DNA of 13,567 bases from Oscillospiraceae bacterium (GCA_031260745.1 JAISKY010000227.1:1-13567); one strand, 5' to 3'; positions 1 to 6,643 are shown, numbered from the stretch's first letter. The notes: generated by a model not told the origin, from the letters alone. Numbers and translations: made by a program.

Positions 1-491
1 TCGCGGTATTCCTTTTCCGTGAGAATCTGATTTTTAGCAAGCGGCGTATCTCCGGGGTCAATCACGATATAACAGGCGAAATACAACAGTTTCTCCAAAA
101 TACGCGGACTGATGTCAAGCATAAGCCCCATTCTGGACGGAATGCCCTTGAAATACCAAATATGACTAACCGGAGCCGCAAGTTCAATGTGTCCCATACG
201 CTCGCGACGTACGCGCTGACGAGTAATCTCAACGCCGCAGCGGTCGCATATTTTGCCCTTGAAGCGGATTTTCTTATACTTTCCGCAATGGCACTCCCAG
301 TCTTTCGTGGGTCCGAAGATGCGTTCGCAGAAAAGTCCGTCGCGCTCCGGCTTTAGTGTGCGGTAGTTTATCGTTTCAGGTTTCTTGACCTCGCCGTAAG
401 ACCAAGACCTAATCGTTTCCGGCGAGGCAATACCGATTTGTATCGCGTCAAATTGTGCGTTCATATAGTTAAACTTGTAATGCGTAATCAT
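1..491 (-). CDS. rpoC: RNA polymerase subunit beta' (5' part only)
   Basis: This is the N-terminal 163 codons of the beta' subunit, which forms the active centre and clamp of RNA polymerase; the rest lies beyond base 1. The translation carries the hallmarks of the family: KKPETINYRTLKPERDGLFC, then a zinc-binding cluster (CHCGKY followed by CDRCGVE, cysteines 67, 69, 82 and 85 from the start used here), then the stretch GHIELAAPVSHIWYFKGIPS. Two in-frame ATGs are possible. The one at 464 fits the usual N-terminus of the family but has no Shine-Dalgarno sequence. The one at 491 lies 16 nt after an AAAGGAGA at 508-515, and an in-frame TAA at 495-497 rules out anything earlier, so I chose 491. 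It lies 73 bp downstream of rpoB and is presumably co-transcribed. The identity is certain; only the start is open. Confidence 0.96.
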   Translation of the reverse strand, partial: MITHYKFNYMNAQFDAIQIGIASPETIRSWSYGEVKKPETINYRTLKPERDGLFCERIFGPTKDWECHCGKYKKIRFKGKICDRCGVEITRQRVRRERMGHIELAAPVSHIWYFKGIPSRMGLMLDISPRILEKLLYFACYIVIDPGDTPLAKNQILTEKEYR

Positions 492-515
492 ACATTACGC
501 GCTACAATCTCCTTT
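482..515 (-). promoter_or_regulatory. rpoC translation initiation region with hairpin
   Basis: On the minus strand AAAGGAGA (515-508) is followed by a perfect 7-bp inverted repeat, GCGTAAT (500-494) and ATTACGC (488-482). The 5-nt loop GTATG contains the ATG at 491-489. The arrangement would present the start codon in a hairpin loop just after the ribosome binding site. The pairing is read directly from the sequence; a regulatory effect is inference. Confidence 0.45.
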
Positions 516-564
516 CAGCGACAGAATAGAGTTCATCTTAAATTATTATACGCGGTAATTTCAA

Positions 565-3500
565 TCATAAAAGAGCGTCCGGACCTTCAAGGCTATCCAG
601 GTCGTCCTCTTCCTCGTCCTCGTCGTCGTCGTAATCGTCTTCTTCGGACTCGATGAGGTCCTCCTCGTCGTCGTAATCCTCGTCGTCAGCTTCGCCCAGT
701 TCCTCGTCGTCGTCGTCAAAATCCTCGTCCTCAATGTCCTCAAGCGAGAAGCCTTCGCGCTCAAATTCGCTGTCGTCAGCGACGTAGTATTCCTGACTGG
801 TTTGAACGTCCTCGTCCTCAACGCGCAGGTCAATCTCGTTACCGAACTCATCAAGTACGCGCATATCAAGGCACAGCGACTGCAATTCCTTTACAAGCAC
901 CTTGAAACTCTCCGGAACTCCGGGAGTCGGAATACTGTGACCCTTAACAATCGCCTCGTAAGTTTTAGTGCGTCCCTGAACATCGTCGGATTTGACCGTC
1001 AGTATCTCCTGCAAGGTGTACGCGGCTCCGTACGCTTCGAGCGCCCAGACTTCCATCTCTCCGAAACGCTGTCCGCCAAACTGCGCCTTTCCGCCCAACG
1101 GCTGCTGAGTTACCAGACTGTACGGACCGGTAGACCGCGCGTGAATCTTATCGTCAACCAAATGGTGAAGTTTCAGGAAGTACACATATCCGACCGTAAC
1201 CGGATTATCGAACGGCATTCCCGTGCGTCCGTCGTACAGTACGCTTTTACCGTCTATCCTAAGTCCCGCTTCGGTCAGAGCTTCGTTGATTTCGTCGTCG
1301 TCCGCTCCGCTGAATATCGGAGTAGCGACTTTCCAACCGAGCGCTTTCGCGGCGTAACCGAGGTGAACTTCCAAAACCTGTCCGATGTTCATACGCGACG
1401 GAACGCCTAACGGGTTCAGCACGATGTCAAGCGGAGTTCCGTCCGGCAGATACGGCATATCCTCACGCGGTAATATACGCGATACTACGCCCTTATTGCC
1501 GTGACGTCCCGCCATCTTATCGCCGACGCTGATTTTACGTTTCTGAGCCACGTAAACCCTCACGACCTGATTTACTCCGGGGCTCATTTCGTCATTATTA
1601 TCGCGAGTGAATACTTTTACGTCAACCACGATTCCGCTTTCTCCGTGAGGAACTTTAAGCGACGTATCGCGGACTTCCCTAGCCTTCTCACCAAAAATCG
1701 CTCTAAGCAGACGTTCCTCGGCGGTCAAATCGGTTTCACCTTTCGGCGTAACCTTACCTACAAGAATATCGCCGGAGCGTACCTCCGCGCCAACCGTGAT
1801 AATTCCCCTGCTGTCCAAATATTTAAGCGCGTCCTCGCCGACGCCCGGAATATCTCTGGTGATTTCCTCCGGTCCCAGTTTCGTATCGCGGGAGTCAAGT
1901 TCGTGTTCCTCAATGTGAATAGAAGTAAACACGTCATTTTGCGTAAGACGCTCGTTAATTAGTATCGCGTCCTCGTAGTTGTAGCCCTCCCAGGTCATAA
2001 ATCCTACGAGTACGTTTTTGCCTAAACTAAGCTCTCCCTTAGAAGTGCTGGGACCGTCCGCGAGTACATCTCCGTCTTTGACGCGCTCACCGACTTCCAC
2101 TACGGGTCGCTGGTTAATGCACGTACCCTGGTTGGAGCGTACGAACTTCAGCAAGTCGTAAGACTTATCACCGCCGAAGTCATACGTAACGGTAACCTCG
2201 TCAGCCGAAACGGCTTTAATTTCGCCGTCACCCTCCGAGAGCAATACTACGCCGGAGTCTACGGCGCATTTATGCTCAATACCCGTGGCGACAATCGGAG
2301 CTTCCGGCATCAGCAGCGGAACGGCTTGACGCTGCATATTCGCGCCCATCAACGCGCGGTTTGCGTCGTCGTTCTCCAAAAACGGAATCATCGCGGTCGC
2401 GATTGATACCATCATTCTCGGCGACACGTCAATGTAATCTACTTTTTCGCTGTCAACCTCAATAATTTCGTCGCGGTGACGACAGGTAATACGCTTATTA
2501 CGCAGACAGCCGTTATCGTCAAGCGGTTCCGTAGCTTGAGCGACGACATATTGGTCCTCAATATCGGCGGTCATAAAGTCAACCTTGTCAGTAACGAACA
2601 TTCCGTTTTCGGTCTTTACAACTTTAACATACGGAGTAATAATAAATCCGTAATCGTTGACCCTAGCGTAGCTTGCCAAATAGCTGATAAGTCCGATATT
2701 CGGACCTTCCGGAGTTTCTATCGGGCACATACGCCCATAGTGAGTATAATGAACGTCGCGCACGTCAAAGTTCGCGCGCTCGCGGCTGAGACCGCCGGGA
2801 CCTAACGCGGACATACGCCGCTTATGCGTCAGTTCCGCCAAAGGATTCGTCTGGTCCATAAACTGCGACAGCGGACTTGAACCGAAAAACTCCTTTATCG
2901 CTGCCGTAACCGGGCGAATATTAATCAGTGTCTGCGGAGTAACCATCGCCAAATCCTGTAGCGTCATACGTTCGCGAATAACGCGCTCCATACGCGCGAA
3001 TCCAACGCGGAACTGGTTTTGCAGAAGCTCACCGACGCTTCTCATACGGCGGTTGCCTAAATGGTCGATGTCGTCAGGCTCGCCGACTCCGTGAGCAAGG
3101 CAATTAAGATAGTTAACCGCCGCAAACACGTCGTCGGGGATTATATGCTTTGGTATCAAGTCGTCAATTCTGTCGGTCAGCGCGAGTTTCAACGCCTCGG
3201 TTTTTTCGTTCTCGTCCTCGTAATCTCCGTCGTCAATTTCGGCTAAAATCTGACGCAGAATCACGAACCGGACTTTTTCATTAAACCCCAGCGCGGTAAT
3301 ATCTTCGGAATCCAGTTTGACAAACTTGCTAATGTCAACCATTCCGTTAGAAAACGCTTTAACTTTAATTCCGGTATTATCGTTAACATATACGCACAGC
3401 ACTCCGCGCGCTTCAATCTCGTCGCTCATTGCCGTGGTGACTTTCTCGCCAGCAAGCGCGATAAGCTCGCCGGTAATCGGGTCTGAAACATTCTCCGCAA

Positions 3501-4437
3501 GCTCAAATCCGCGGATTCGCCTGGAAATCTCAAGTTTTTTGTTAAACTTATAACGTCCGACGTTAGATAAATCATAACGGCGAGGCTCAAAGAAGTAGTT
3601 GTTAACAAGCAGTTCCGCGCTTTCCACGGTCGCCGGGTCGCCCGGACGCAAACGGTGATAGATTTCCTGCAAAGCGTCCTCGCGTCCTTTACACGTGTCG
3701 CGGTCTAAGGTCGCGGTCATACGCTCGTCGTCGCCGAAGATTTCTTTAAGTTGTTCCGTAGTAGTACCGCCGCCCGTATTCGCGGCTATTGAAAGAATCG
3801 CCCACGGCTTCTCGTCTTTCTTAATCTCACCGCCGAACGCTCTAAGCAGCCACGTAATCGGAAGTTTACGGTTTTTGTCAATACGGACGTGGAACAAATC
3901 CGACGCGTCGGTTTCAAATTCAAGCCACGCTCCGCGGTACGGAATGATTGTAGTTCCGTAAGTTGACAAACTGGTCTTGTCCGTCCGGCGTTCATAGTAC
4001 ATTCCCGGCGAACGAATAATCTGACTGACCACAACGCGCTCCGCGCCGTTAATCACGAACGTCGCCGACGGAGTCATAAGCGGAAAATCGCCCATAAAGA
4101 TTTCCTGCTCTTTAAGTTCCCCGCTTTCCTTGTTGCGAAGCCGTACGCTTACGCGAATCGGAGCCGCGTAAGTCGCGTCCCTTGCCGCGCATTCGCGCAG
4201 GTTGTACTTCGCCTTGTTCTCGTCCATCTGGAAATCGATGAACGTCAGTTCAAGGTTCTGCGCGTAGTCGGATATAGCGGAAACGTCCTTGAACACTTCC
4301 CGCAAACCTGTTTCGAGAAACCAACGGTACGAGGCTTTCTGGATTTCCAGCAGGTGCGGCATTTCCATTATTTCTTCCTGCTTCGCAAAACTCTTTCGCA
4401 AAGTCTTGCCATAGTAAACGTCTTTGACTTTGAGCAT
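565..4437 (-). CDS. rpoB: RNA polymerase subunit beta with long acidic C-terminal tail
   Basis: This encodes the complete beta subunit, 1290 residues. The N-terminal lobe begins MLKVKDVYYGKTLRKSF. The rifampicin region near residues 516-560 reads SPLSQFMDQTNPLAELTHKR and is followed by MCPIETPEGPNIGLI. The active-site segment DKMAGRHGNKG is near 973, and the beta' contact segment GEMEVWALEAYGAAYTLQEI lies around 1126-1145. AGGAGG at 4443-4448 sets the start. Firmicute beta subunits usually have around 1200 residues. The extra length here is mostly a tail of about 85 residues (roughly 1206-1290) with about 50 Asp/Glu and a single Arg. Proline 522 replaces the usual glutamine of the SSQLSQF motif. 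The gene has its own consensus promoter, with no rplL directly upstream, and rpoC follows. Confidence 0.98.
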   Translation of the reverse strand: MLKVKDVYYGKTLRKSFAKQEEIMEMPHLLEIQKASYRWFLETGLREVFKDVSAISDYAQNLELTFIDFQMDENKAKYNLRECAARDATYAAPIRVSVRLRNKESGELKEQEIFMGDFPLMTPSATFVINGAERVVVSQIIRSPGMYYERRTDKTSLSTYGTTIIPYRGAWLEFETDASDLFHVRIDKNRKLPITWLLRAFGGEIKKDEKPWAILSIAANTGGGTTTEQLKEIFGDDERMTATLDRDTCKGREDALQEIYHRLRPGDPATVESAELLVNNYFFEPRRYDLSNVGRYKFNKKLEISRRIRGFELAENVSDPITGELIALAGEKVTTAMSDEIEARGVLCVYVNDNTGIKVKAFSNGMVDISKFVKLDSEDITALGFNEKVRFVILRQILAEIDDGDYEDENEKTEALKLALTDRIDDLIPKHIIPDDVFAAVNYLNCLAHGVGEPDDIDHLGNRRMRSVGELLQNQFRVGFARMERVIRERMTLQDLAMVTPQTLINIRPVTAAIKEFFGSSPLSQFMDQTNPLAELTHKRRMSALGPGGLSRERANFDVRDVHYTHYGRMCPIETPEGPNIGLISYLASYARVNDYGFIITPYVKVVKTENGMFVTDKVDFMTADIEDQYVVAQATEPLDDNGCLRNKRITCRHRDEIIEVDSEKVDYIDVSPRMMVSIATAMIPFLENDDANRALMGANMQRQAVPLLMPEAPIVATGIEHKCAVDSGVVLLSEGDGEIKAVSADEVTVTYDFGGDKSYDLLKFVRSNQGTCINQRPVVEVGERVKDGDVLADGPSTSKGELSLGKNVLVGFMTWEGYNYEDAILINERLTQNDVFTSIHIEEHELDSRDTKLGPEEITRDIPGVGEDALKYLDSRGIITVGAEVRSGDILVGKVTPKGETDLTAEERLLRAIFGEKAREVRDTSLKVPHGESGIVVDVKVFTRDNNDEMSPGVNQVVRVYVAQKRKISVGDKMAGRHGNKGVVSRILPREDMPYLPDGTPLDIVLNPLGVPSRMNIGQVLEVHLGYAAKALGWKVATPIFSGADDDEINEALTEAGLRIDGKSVLYDGRTGMPFDNPVTVGYVYFLKLHHLVDDKIHARSTGPYSLVTQQPLGGKAQFGGQRFGEMEVWALEAYGAAYTLQEILTVKSDDVQGRTKTYEAIVKGHSIPTPGVPESFKVLVKELQSLCLDMRVLDEFGNEIDLRVEDEDVQTSQEYYVADDSEFEREGFSLEDIEDEDFDDDDEELGEADDEDYDDEEDLIESEEDDYDDDEDEEEDDLDSLEGPDALL

Positions 4438-4537
4438 ACATCCTCCTGAAAGTAAGTTTTCGCGCTAAAAATTCGCTGAACATTTTCTTCCGAACGTGAT
4501 ACGCCCGAAATAGTTGTAACTATTATCTTTTTCCCTC

Positions 4538-4566
4538 TTGACTTTTTGTTTGCGATGATGTATAAT
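4538..4566 (+). promoter_or_regulatory. Plus-strand sigma-A promoter facing the rpoB promoter
   Basis: TTGACT (4538-4543) and TATAAT (4561-4566) are separated by exactly 17 bases, a near-perfect housekeeping promoter. It reads rightward, towards and through the rpoB promoter, with a start expected near 4573. No conventional gene follows on this strand. The sequence match is strong; activity is inferred. The region is AT-rich, so chance cannot be excluded. Confidence 0.5.
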
Positions 4567-4606
4567 ATAATTTACGCGTAATAGAAAGTGTTGCAATCAA
4601 AAGTGA

Positions 4607-4635
4607 ATTATAGCACGTTTGACCGACTTTGTCAA
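4607..4635 (-). promoter_or_regulatory. rpoBC promoter
   Basis: On the minus strand TTGACA (4635-4630) and TATAAT (4612-4607) match the sigma-A consensus perfectly with a 17-bp spacer. Initiation near 4600 gives a leader of about 160 nt before the rpoB ATG at 4437. The -35 box is part of an inverted repeat (TTGAC, 7 bases, GTCAA), which could be an operator or simply the hairpin of the opposing terminator. Confidence 0.85.
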
Positions 4636-4644
4636 GCGTTTTTT
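4615..4644 (+). terminator. Possible plus-strand terminator overlapping the rpoB -35 box
   Basis: ACGTTTGAC (4615-4623) pairs with GTCAAGCGT (4631-4639) as a 9-bp stem with one G-U pair and a 7-nt loop. Six T bases follow on the plus strand (4639-4644). This is a moderate-strength intrinsic terminator shape that would stop the opposing transcript early. The same bases form the -35 region of rpoB, so the symmetry may have another reason. Confidence 0.4.
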
Positions 4645-4698
4645 GTAATGTTTACAATTATTTATTTTCCGGCGTATAAATCCGGTCGCATATCCTAG

Positions 4699-4730
4699 AA
4701 CAGAGCAACCTTGTGTTGCTCTGTTTTTTT
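4699..4730 (+). terminator. Strong intrinsic terminator, plus strand
   Basis: AACAGAGCAAC (4699-4709) and GTTGCTCTGTT (4715-4725) form a perfect 11-bp stem with the loop CTTGT, running into seven Ts at 4724-4730. The T-run lies on the plus-strand side. Read from the minus strand, the stem is followed by CTAGGAT, so it is a poor terminator for the symporter gene at 4748-6193. No conventional plus-strand gene lies upstream, which is the main reason to suspect a plus-strand RNA here. Confidence 0.82.
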
Positions 4731-4747
4731 GCAGCCTACAACCGTAA

Positions 4748-6193
4748 TTATTGCAGGTCATCGCCCAAACGCTCTTTTCCCTTTACGAAACCAATCGCGC
4801 ATATCACTAAGCTCAAGGCTATGCCCGCGAAAAGCCCGTCAAACGGAATCAGGTTTTTCAGTGGCGGTATCATACCGATAACCGCTACGACTATCGGAGC
4901 CGTTATTACCGAAACCAGTATCGCGTTGTGGTTTACTTTTCCTTTCGCGAACAACGCCAGCGCTAACGGCAAAAGCATTACCGAACCTCGCAGCCCCATT
5001 GACATATACGCGAAACTTTGAATCGCTTCTTTTCCCAGCAACGCCGACAGCAATACGCCTACTACAAGTACGGACGCTATCCAAAGCTGTAAAAAGCGGA
5101 ACTCTTTCTTTGGGTCGAGCTTCTTATTCAAAGTATCTTTTATGATGTCCGTATTAATCATCATACTGATACCGAGCGCAAGACCCGCTCCCGTACCTAC
5201 CGCCGCGAATATCAAAGTCGCCAGCATCGCTCCGCCGAGTACGGGCGGAACATACAATCTGATAAATTCCGTCAAAGCTGTCAAAGCCGCCTGACTTTCG
5301 TCAACTCCCGCGGCAAGCGGTTGAGTACGCATATACAACCCGACTAAAATCCCGCAGATACCTACCGGAGGAATCATTACCGCGCTGACTAACGCTCCGA
5401 TTTTCGCGCTGCGCTCGTTTTTGCCCGACATAACCGCTTGCCCGTAGGTTTGCGTCGTAAGAACTCCGAAGATTAGCGACAATCCGGCTCCGACGTCCAT
5501 ACCGATACCGCGCGAGAACAATCCCCAGTTCATTTCACCGGATTTGTTCGGATTGGTTTTGAGATACTCGAATATCACCGACAGTTCGCCCTTGTGCATT
5601 ATTAACACGGTAACGGCGCAAAACGCTACGGTAAAATAAAGCAGTATCAGTTTCAGGACGCCTACCATTCCGGCCCCTCTGATTCCTCCGAACGCGACAT
5701 ATACGAACATCAGCGCCGCCGAAGCAATTAACGCGGGCATCATTCCGAACGCGGGCGCGATTACCAGTATCGCCGCCGCGCTTGCCAATAGCTGTGAGAG
5801 AATGTTTATAAAAATTCCGACCGCCGACATAATTGTGGCAAGCAGTCCCGGCGTACGCCCGTACTCGTTAGCTACAATACCCACTAACGTCAGCGAGGTG
5901 CTTTCCCTAAGCGGTCGAACGAACCCAAGCGCGAGTATCAGGCATCCGATTCCTCCGCCCAATGTGAACCACCACGCGGACAAACCGTACTGATACGCAA
6001 GCTGAGCCGTTCCGACCGTAGACGAACCTCCTACCAGAGTTCCCATAATCGCTCCGGCGATAATCATAGAGCCTGTTTTCGGCGGACCCGCAGATTGCAA
6101 ACGCGCTCGTCTGGCTCGTACTCCCGCGTATGTGCTTATCGCAATAAATATCGCCAGTGTTATTACAATTCCAATATAATGATAACCGTTCAT
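4748..6193 (-). CDS. Sodium:solute symporter family transporter (SSF)
   Basis: This 481-residue inner-membrane protein is almost entirely hydrophobic, with about 12-13 predicted membrane segments. Two stretches look like the sodium/solute symporter family (the LeuT-fold group that includes PutP and PanF): GGSSTVGTAQLAYQYG at 55-70, and QTYGQAVMSGKNERSAKIGA around 248-267, the usual Q...A.....A..G loop. The segment expected to hold the second sodium site reads VGTGAG (332-337) where many relatives have MSTADS, so one Ser is Gly while the Thr is kept. The substrate cannot be read from the sequence. AAAGG about 9 nt before the ATG at 6193 is a modest ribosome binding site. It is divergent from the ABC operon and preceded by a leader containing an intrinsic terminator. 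Neighbours do not reveal the substrate. Confidence 0.85.
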   Translation of the reverse strand: MNGYHYIGIVITLAIFIAISTYAGVRARRARLQSAGPPKTGSMIIAGAIMGTLVGGSSTVGTAQLAYQYGLSAWWFTLGGGIGCLILALGFVRPLRESTSLTLVGIVANEYGRTPGLLATIMSAVGIFINILSQLLASAAAILVIAPAFGMMPALIASAALMFVYVAFGGIRGAGMVGVLKLILLYFTVAFCAVTVLIMHKGELSVIFEYLKTNPNKSGEMNWGLFSRGIGMDVGAGLSLIFGVLTTQTYGQAVMSGKNERSAKIGALVSAVMIPPVGICGILVGLYMRTQPLAAGVDESQAALTALTEFIRLYVPPVLGGAMLATLIFAAVGTGAGLALGISMMINTDIIKDTLNKKLDPKKEFRFLQLWIASVLVVGVLLSALLGKEAIQSFAYMSMGLRGSVMLLPLALALFAKGKVNHNAILVSVITAPIVVAVIGMIPPLKNLIPFDGLFAGIALSLVICAIGFVKGKERLGDDLQ

Positions 6194-6237
6194 TTAATTT
6201 GCCTTTCTAAATATCCGCTTCCGCGCCAAAACGCGGA
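6194..6237 (-). promoter_or_regulatory. Symporter ribosome binding site and upstream hairpin
   Basis: On the minus strand TCCGCG (6237-6232) and CGCGGA (6225-6220) form a 6-bp GC-rich hairpin with loop TTTTGG. It is followed by GCGGATATTTAGAAAGG and the symporter ATG at 6193. The hairpin does not cover the AAAGG, so it may be a stabilising or post-attenuator element rather than a translational switch. The role is inferred. Confidence 0.3.
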
Positions 6238-6281
6238 CAGTAAAAACTCACCATTAAAACCGATTCTCGGTCTGACTATTC

Positions 6282-6310
6282 AAAAAACTTACCCTGTAGT
6301 TGGATAAGTT
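6282..6310 (-). terminator. Intrinsic terminator inside the symporter leader
   Basis: Minus strand: AACTTATCC (6310-6302), loop AACTACA, then GGGTAAGTT (6294-6286). This is a 9-bp stem with one G-U pair that merges into a run of six Ts (6287-6282). It lies about 90 bases upstream of the symporter ATG and downstream of its predicted promoter, in the right orientation to stop transcription before the gene. No other gene lies in front of it, so it is unlikely to be an ordinary end-of-operon terminator. Confidence 0.6.
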
Positions 6311-6369
6311 ATAAGCAATACCTATAGCCGTTACGAGATTCCTACAACGTCAGTCTATAATAGCGTAAC
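6282..6369 (-). promoter_or_regulatory. Structured leader of the symporter gene, candidate attenuator or riboswitch
   Basis: Between the predicted start near 6367 and the terminator ending at 6282, the minus-strand RNA has room for an aptamer-sized fold of about 55-60 nt before the terminator. GTTACG (6369-6364) can pair with CGTAAC (6335-6330) as a closing stem. TTGTAG (6347-6342), which lies inside it, can pair with CTACAG in the terminator loop and first right-arm base (6299-6294), giving either a pseudoknot or a competing structure. The sequence matches no riboswitch consensus I recognise. A premature terminator in a long leader is a well-known attenuation design; the ligand is unknown. 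Confidence 0.4.
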
Positions 6370-6373
6370 TCTT

Positions 6374-6402
6374 AGCATAGCACAATCGACTATATTTGTC
6401 AA
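6374..6402 (-). promoter_or_regulatory. Symporter gene promoter
   Basis: Minus strand TTGACA (6402-6397), a 17-bp spacer, and an extended -10 TGCTATGCT whose hexamer TATGCT lies at 6379-6374. The -35 is perfect and the weaker -10 is compensated by TGn. Transcription would start near 6367, leaving a leader of about 175 nt. Confidence 0.65.
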
Positions 6403-6575
6403 GTATCAATATCCGACTAAGTTACACTACAAAATTACACTTTTTTTGTCTGGTTTGCTTATACTTTGAAAAAACCTGAAACAATATTCCGTTAAAAAAG
6501 TTATTTCATTAACAGATTTAGTATAACGCTATAATCCCTATTTGCCGTTCAGTCGAATTTTGAAGTAATTTGCAC
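6403..6575. other. AT-rich spacer between divergent promoters
   Basis: This is the middle of the 450-bp region between the symporter gene and the ABC operon. I see no credible gene in it. It holds a repeated TTACAC (6422 and 6435), poly-T/A runs, and a lone TATAAT at 6530-6535 without a matching -35. CGACTA occurs at 6388 and again at 6414, just inside this region. Binding sites for a regulator are possible but not identifiable. Confidence 0.4.
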
Positions 6576-6604
6576 TTGACAAACCGGCGCGTCGGTTGTA
6601 TAAT
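6576..6604 (+). promoter_or_regulatory. Promoter of the amino acid ABC transporter operon
   Basis: TTGACA (6576-6581), a 17-bp spacer and TATAAT (6599-6604) form a perfect sigma-A promoter. Transcription should begin near 6611, giving a short leader of about 33 nt with GGAGGGG six bases before the first ATG. The spacer is occupied by a near-palindrome, described separately. Confidence 0.9.
6582..6597. promoter_or_regulatory. Near-palindromic operator between -35 and -10
   Basis: The 16 bases AACCGGCGCGTCGGTT are symmetric around CGCG except for one base pair (6587 against 6592). Filling the spacer of a consensus promoter is the classic place for a repressor that blocks polymerase binding. 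The symmetry is seen directly; the repressor is not in this window and its class is unknown. Confidence 0.55.
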
Positions 6605-6643
6605 AGCCGAAACAGGCTTATATACAAATTGGAGGGGAAAAAG

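Larger units (their letters stand above)
4573..4730 (+). ncRNA. Candidate short RNA antisense to the rpoB leader start
   Basis: A transcript from the promoter at 4538-4566 would begin near 4573. It would end either at the hairpin/U-run at 4615-4644 (about 72 nt) or at the very strong terminator at 4699-4730 (about 158 nt). Its first 28 or so bases would be complementary to the predicted 5' end of the rpoB transcript. It matches no RNA family I recognise. An open frame from GTG 4588 to TAG 4698 (36 residues) ends exactly where the terminator stem begins, but it lacks a good ribosome binding site. Both the RNA and its possible coding role are inference from promoter and terminator placement. 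Confidence 0.33.

Noticed and set aside
598..770. GTC/CTC-rich triplet repeat on the plus strand
   Set aside because: Not an intergenic repeat; it is the coding sequence of the acidic RpoB tail and is discussed there.
802..1410. Open frame of 202 codons on the plus strand opposite rpoB
   Set aside because: It lies wholly antisense to a conserved gene, has no ribosome binding site and no recognisable protein features; it is a shadow of rpoB codon use.
4646..4660. TTGTAA/TTACAA hairpin preceded by Ts
   Set aside because: The stem is only six weak base pairs with a 3-nt loop, and neither strand has a T-run after it.
4588..4698. 36-residue frame from GTG to TAG inside the candidate antisense RNA
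   Set aside because: It has no convincing ribosome binding site and overlaps the rpoB promoter. It is mentioned in the finding because it ends exactly at the terminator, but not called as a gene.
6530..6535. Extra TATAAT upstream of the ABC operon
   Set aside because: No acceptable -35 box at 16-18 bases; the perfect promoter at 6576-6604 explains the operon.
6596..6643. Upstream TTG as start of the binding-protein gene
   Set aside because: It lies inside the promoter -10 region, before the expected transcript start. The ATG at 6644 has a strong ribosome binding site and begins a proper lipoprotein signal.
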